From positions 62,001 to 126,000 of the forward strand of contig CAVSDD010000008.1 in NCBI GenBank assembly GCA_963726795.1: a stretch of DNA of 64,000 bases. Reading direction: 5' to 3'. The translations under genes were made by a program, and so were the position numbers. Below, in pieces: positions 62,030 to 64,000 of this stretch (position 1 is its first letter; each line of letters begins with the position of its first letter). The notes below the pieces were generated by a model. That model ran no database searches. It saw nothing but the letters and a program-made list of their open reading frames with translations, and was not told the DNA's origin. Source of the stretch: Hyphomicrobium_A sp963726795. Its GTDB lineage: Bacteria; Pseudomonadota; Alphaproteobacteria; Rhizobiales; Hyphomicrobiaceae.

Positions 62030-63391
62030 ATGAACGACACGAGCACGAAAGCCGCGCCAGTCATGCCCATCGGCGCCAGCAGCGGCCAGCCCCACATCAT
62101 CATCGTTGGAGGCGGCGCCGGGGGGCTCGAGCTTGCAACGCGGCTCGGCAACAAGCTCGGGCGGAAGGGCAAGGCGCGGATCTCGCTCGTCGAGCGCGCG
62201 CGCACGCACGTCTGGAAGCCGCTGCTGCACGAGATCGCCGCCGGCGTCATGGACGTCGGCCGCCACGAGCTCGAGTACCAGGCGCAGGGCTTCTGGCACG
62301 GCTTCCAGTTCCGTTACGGCGAGATGACCGGTATCGACCGCAAGAAGCAGCTCGTGTTCCTCGCGGCAACCTACGATGAGGACGGCCGCCAGATCACGCC
62401 GGTGCGCTCGTTCCGCTACGACATTCTGGTCATTGCCATCGGCTGCGTCGGCAACGCGTTCAATACGCCCGGCGTCGACGAGTTCGCGATCATGCTCGAC
62501 ACGCCCGAGCAGGCCGAGCGGTTCAACCGCCGTTTGCTCAACGCCTGCGTGCGCGCCTTCGCTCAGGAGGAGCCGATCCGCCCCGAGCAGCTGCACGTCT
62601 CCATCATCGGCGCCGGCGCGACCGGAACCGAGCTTGCCGCCGAACTGCACTTGAGCGCGCGCGGCCTTGTCGCTTACGGGCTCGACCGCATCGATCCCGA
62701 GAAGGACATCAAGATCTCCCTCATCGAGGCGGCCCCGCGCATTCTCCCCGCTTTGCCCGAGCGCATCGGTGATGAGACGATGGAAGTCCTCAAGAGTCTC
62801 AAGGTCGACGTGCGCACCGGGTCTCCGGTCACCGAGGTGACGGGGAAGGGCGTCAAGCTCGCGAACGGCGAGTTCATTCCTTCGGAGCTTGTCGTCTGGG
62901 CAGCGGGCGTCAAAGGGCCGGACGTGCTGGCGAACCTGGATGGGCTCGAGGTTAGCCGCTCGGGCCAGCTGGTCGTCAACGATACGCTGCAGACGACGCG
63001 CGATCCCAACATCTACGCGATGGGTGACAGCGCCTATCTTGTCCCCAAGGGCGAGAAGGCGCCGGTACCGCCGCGCGCCCAGGCGGCACACCAGGAGGCG
63101 TCCTATCTCTACTCGCAACTGCAACGCCGCTTGCAGGGCGAGCCCGCGTCAAAGCCCTTCCATTACCGCGACTTCGGCTCGCTCGTGTCGCTGGGGGAAT
63201 TGGCGGTCGGCGGGTTGATGGGCTTCGGCCTCGGGCGCGCGCTGTTCGTGGAAGGTCTCGTCGCGCGCCTGATGTACCGCTCGCTCTACAAGATGCACGA
63301 GATCGCGCTGCACGGGCCGTGGAAGGTGTTTCTCGACACGCTGTCGCGCTCGCTCACGCGGCGCACAGAGCCCGTCGTCAAACTGCACTAG
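62030..63391 (+). CDS. ndh: NADH:quinone oxidoreductase type II (NDH-2)
   Basis: Single-subunit, non-proton-pumping NADH dehydrogenase, 453 residues. The FAD motif is IIIVGGGAGGLELATRLG, the NADH motif IIGAGATGTELAAELH, and the C-terminus has an amphipathic region (VARLMYRSLYKMHEIALHG) for membrane association. ATG 62030 follows GGGAAGGC. The longer frame to 61919 is arginine-rich and rejected. It transfers electrons to quinones on the cytoplasmic side of the inner membrane. Confidence 0.93.
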   Translation: MNDTSTKAAPVMPIGASSGQPHIIIVGGGAGGLELATRLGNKLGRKGKARISLVERARTHVWKPLLHEIAAGVMDVGRHELEYQAQGFWHGFQFRYGEMTGIDRKKQLVFLAATYDEDGRQITPVRSFRYDILVIAIGCVGNAFNTPGVDEFAIMLDTPEQAERFNRRLLNACVRAFAQEEPIRPEQLHVSIIGAGATGTELAAELHLSARGLVAYGLDRIDPEKDIKISLIEAAPRILPALPERIGDETMEVLKSLKVDVRTGSPVTEVTGKGVKLANGEFIPSELVVWAAGVKGPDVLANLDGLEVSRSGQLVVNDTLQTTRDPNIYAMGDSAYLVPKGEKAPVPPRAQAAHQEASYLYSQLQRRLQGEPASKPFHYRDFGSLVSLGELAVGGLMGFGLGRALFVEGLVARLMYRSLYKMHEIALHGPWKVFLDTLSRSLTRRTEPVVKLH

Positions 63392-63399
63392 CGACCGCG

Positions 63400-64000
63400 C
63401 TAGCCGCCGCGGATGGCCGAGAGCAGCTCGGGCGTCGGATAGGAATCCGCCGGCATCTTGAGCTTGATCTGCATGTCCTTGACGGCGGCGCGTGTCTTGG
63501 AGCCCGCAAGCCCGTCGATCTTGCCGACGTCGTAGCCCTTGCTGGCGAGGATCTGCTGCAGCTCCTTGGTGCCCGCTTGGTCGAGCTCGGGAATTTGCCC
63601 GCGCCCGCGGCTCATCGCTCCCGCGCCGTCGATGCGCGTCGCGAGATAGGCGGCGGTCGTCGCGTAGGTCAGCGAGTTGTTCCACTCGGTGTAGATGTCG
63701 AAGTTGGGGTAGGCGAGGAATGCCGGCCCGAAGCGGCCCATGGGCAAGAGCAGCGACGCCGGCATGTTGTCGGCGGGCACCGGCTTGCCATTGGGATAGG
63801 TGATGCCCCACTTCGCCCACTTGGAGCGCGGCAGCTTGATTGCGAGATCCGCCTGATCCCACGGCAGCTCGCCGTTGACGCGCACCTCCTCGAGCCACGG
63901 CTCGTTGGGACGCCAACCCAGATGGCGCATGTAGTTCGCCGTGGTGCCGATCACGTCCGCCTCGTCGCGGAAGAGATCGATGCGTCCGTCGCCGTCGTAG
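63400..64000 (-). CDS. Lytic murein transglycosylase (MltB-type) with peptidoglycan-binding domain, 5' truncated
   Basis: The 3' portion of a lytic transglycosylase. The frame continues past the window end (YDGDGRIDLFRDEADVIGTTANYMRHLGW), as in the SLT_2/MltB catalytic domain. It contains LLPMGRFGPAFLAYPNFDIYTEWNNS and the C-terminal PG_binding_1 repeat (GTKELQQILASKGYDVGKIDGLAGSKTRAAVKDMQIK). These enzymes cleave glycan strands to 1,6-anhydroMurNAc products. The catalytic Glu and the N-terminal signal are beyond position 64000. It is convergent with ndh with a gap of 8 bp. Confidence 0.9.
   Translation of the reverse strand, partial: YDGDGRIDLFRDEADVIGTTANYMRHLGWRPNEPWLEEVRVNGELPWDQADLAIKLPRSKWAKWGITYPNGKPVPADNMPASLLLPMGRFGPAFLAYPNFDIYTEWNNSLTYATTAAYLATRIDGAGAMSRGRGQIPELDQAGTKELQQILASKGYDVGKIDGLAGSKTRAAVKDMQIKLKMPADSYPTPELLSAIRGG

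Overview
This window is GC-rich chromosomal DNA of an alphaproteobacterium, most likely of the order Hyphomicrobiales (Rhizobiales). The assignment rests on the gene set: a single-domain CpdR-type response regulator beside hpt, the PHB genes phaR-phaA-phaB, a SAM-II riboswitch ahead of metX-metW, an alphaproteobacterial GTTC-N7-GTTC LexA box, an Omp25-type barrel and adenosylcobalamin-dependent NrdJ. The genus cannot be fixed from sequence alone. There is no prophage, insertion sequence, CRISPR array, rRNA gene or convincing tRNA gene. Almost all of the window is densely packed housekeeping and transport genes.

Layout. 0-5 kb: zur-znuC-znuB zinc uptake, ispG (MEP pathway), an EF-hand lipoprotein and an outer-membrane barrel. 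5-13.7 kb: polyprenyl synthase (-), a monofunctional transglycosylase with a very long acidic/proline-rich tail, rpmF, the PHB locus (phaR divergent from phaA-phaB) and a NYN-domain protein. 13.8-25 kb: a cupin, gloB, a methyltransferase, metX-metW under a SAM-II riboswitch, divergent hisC-tyrC, a ChaC-like cyclotransferase, and nrdJ behind a promoter with an adjacent LexA-type box. 25-34 kb: acyltransferase/YdcF, ftsE-ftsX, hpt-cpdR, moaA, a mobA-mobB fusion and a Tat-exported TRAP binding protein. 34-41 kb: accessory genes (DUF707 protein, GH46-type chitosanase, hydrolase, an unknown exported protein, and a DJ-1/flavin/YHS operon divergent from a LysR gene). 41-54 kb: an RND pump, a DUF2092 protein, a marR-emrA-emrB locus with a damaged pump, and TRAP dctQM. 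54-64 kb: an HCF101-like Mrp protein, the translation block infC-rpmI-rplT-pheS-pheT, type II NADH dehydrogenase and the 3' part of a lytic transglycosylase.

Sequence quality matters for every reader of this window. At least six loci that should be intact (rpmF, phaR, gloB, a chitosanase, dctM and emrAB) are broken by single-base indels, nearly all one-base insertions, and in each case removing or adding one base restores a protein with good family features. I read the isolated ones as probable sequence or assembly errors. The emrA-emrB stretch (49.2-51.1 kb), with seven frame breaks and two in-frame amber codons, is either a real decaying pump or a locally poor consensus.

The most useful regulatory observations are the SAM-II aptamer starting right after a sigma70-like promoter for metX, the LexA-type box next to the nrdJ promoter, a perfect palindrome overlapping the marR -10 element, a CTGC-N4-GCAG site ahead of phaA, and an ATC start codon for infC. 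I did not find a clearly new multi-gene system. The nearest candidates are the long-tailed MtgA, the three-domain DUF59-Mrp-DUF971 protein and several unassigned exported proteins.
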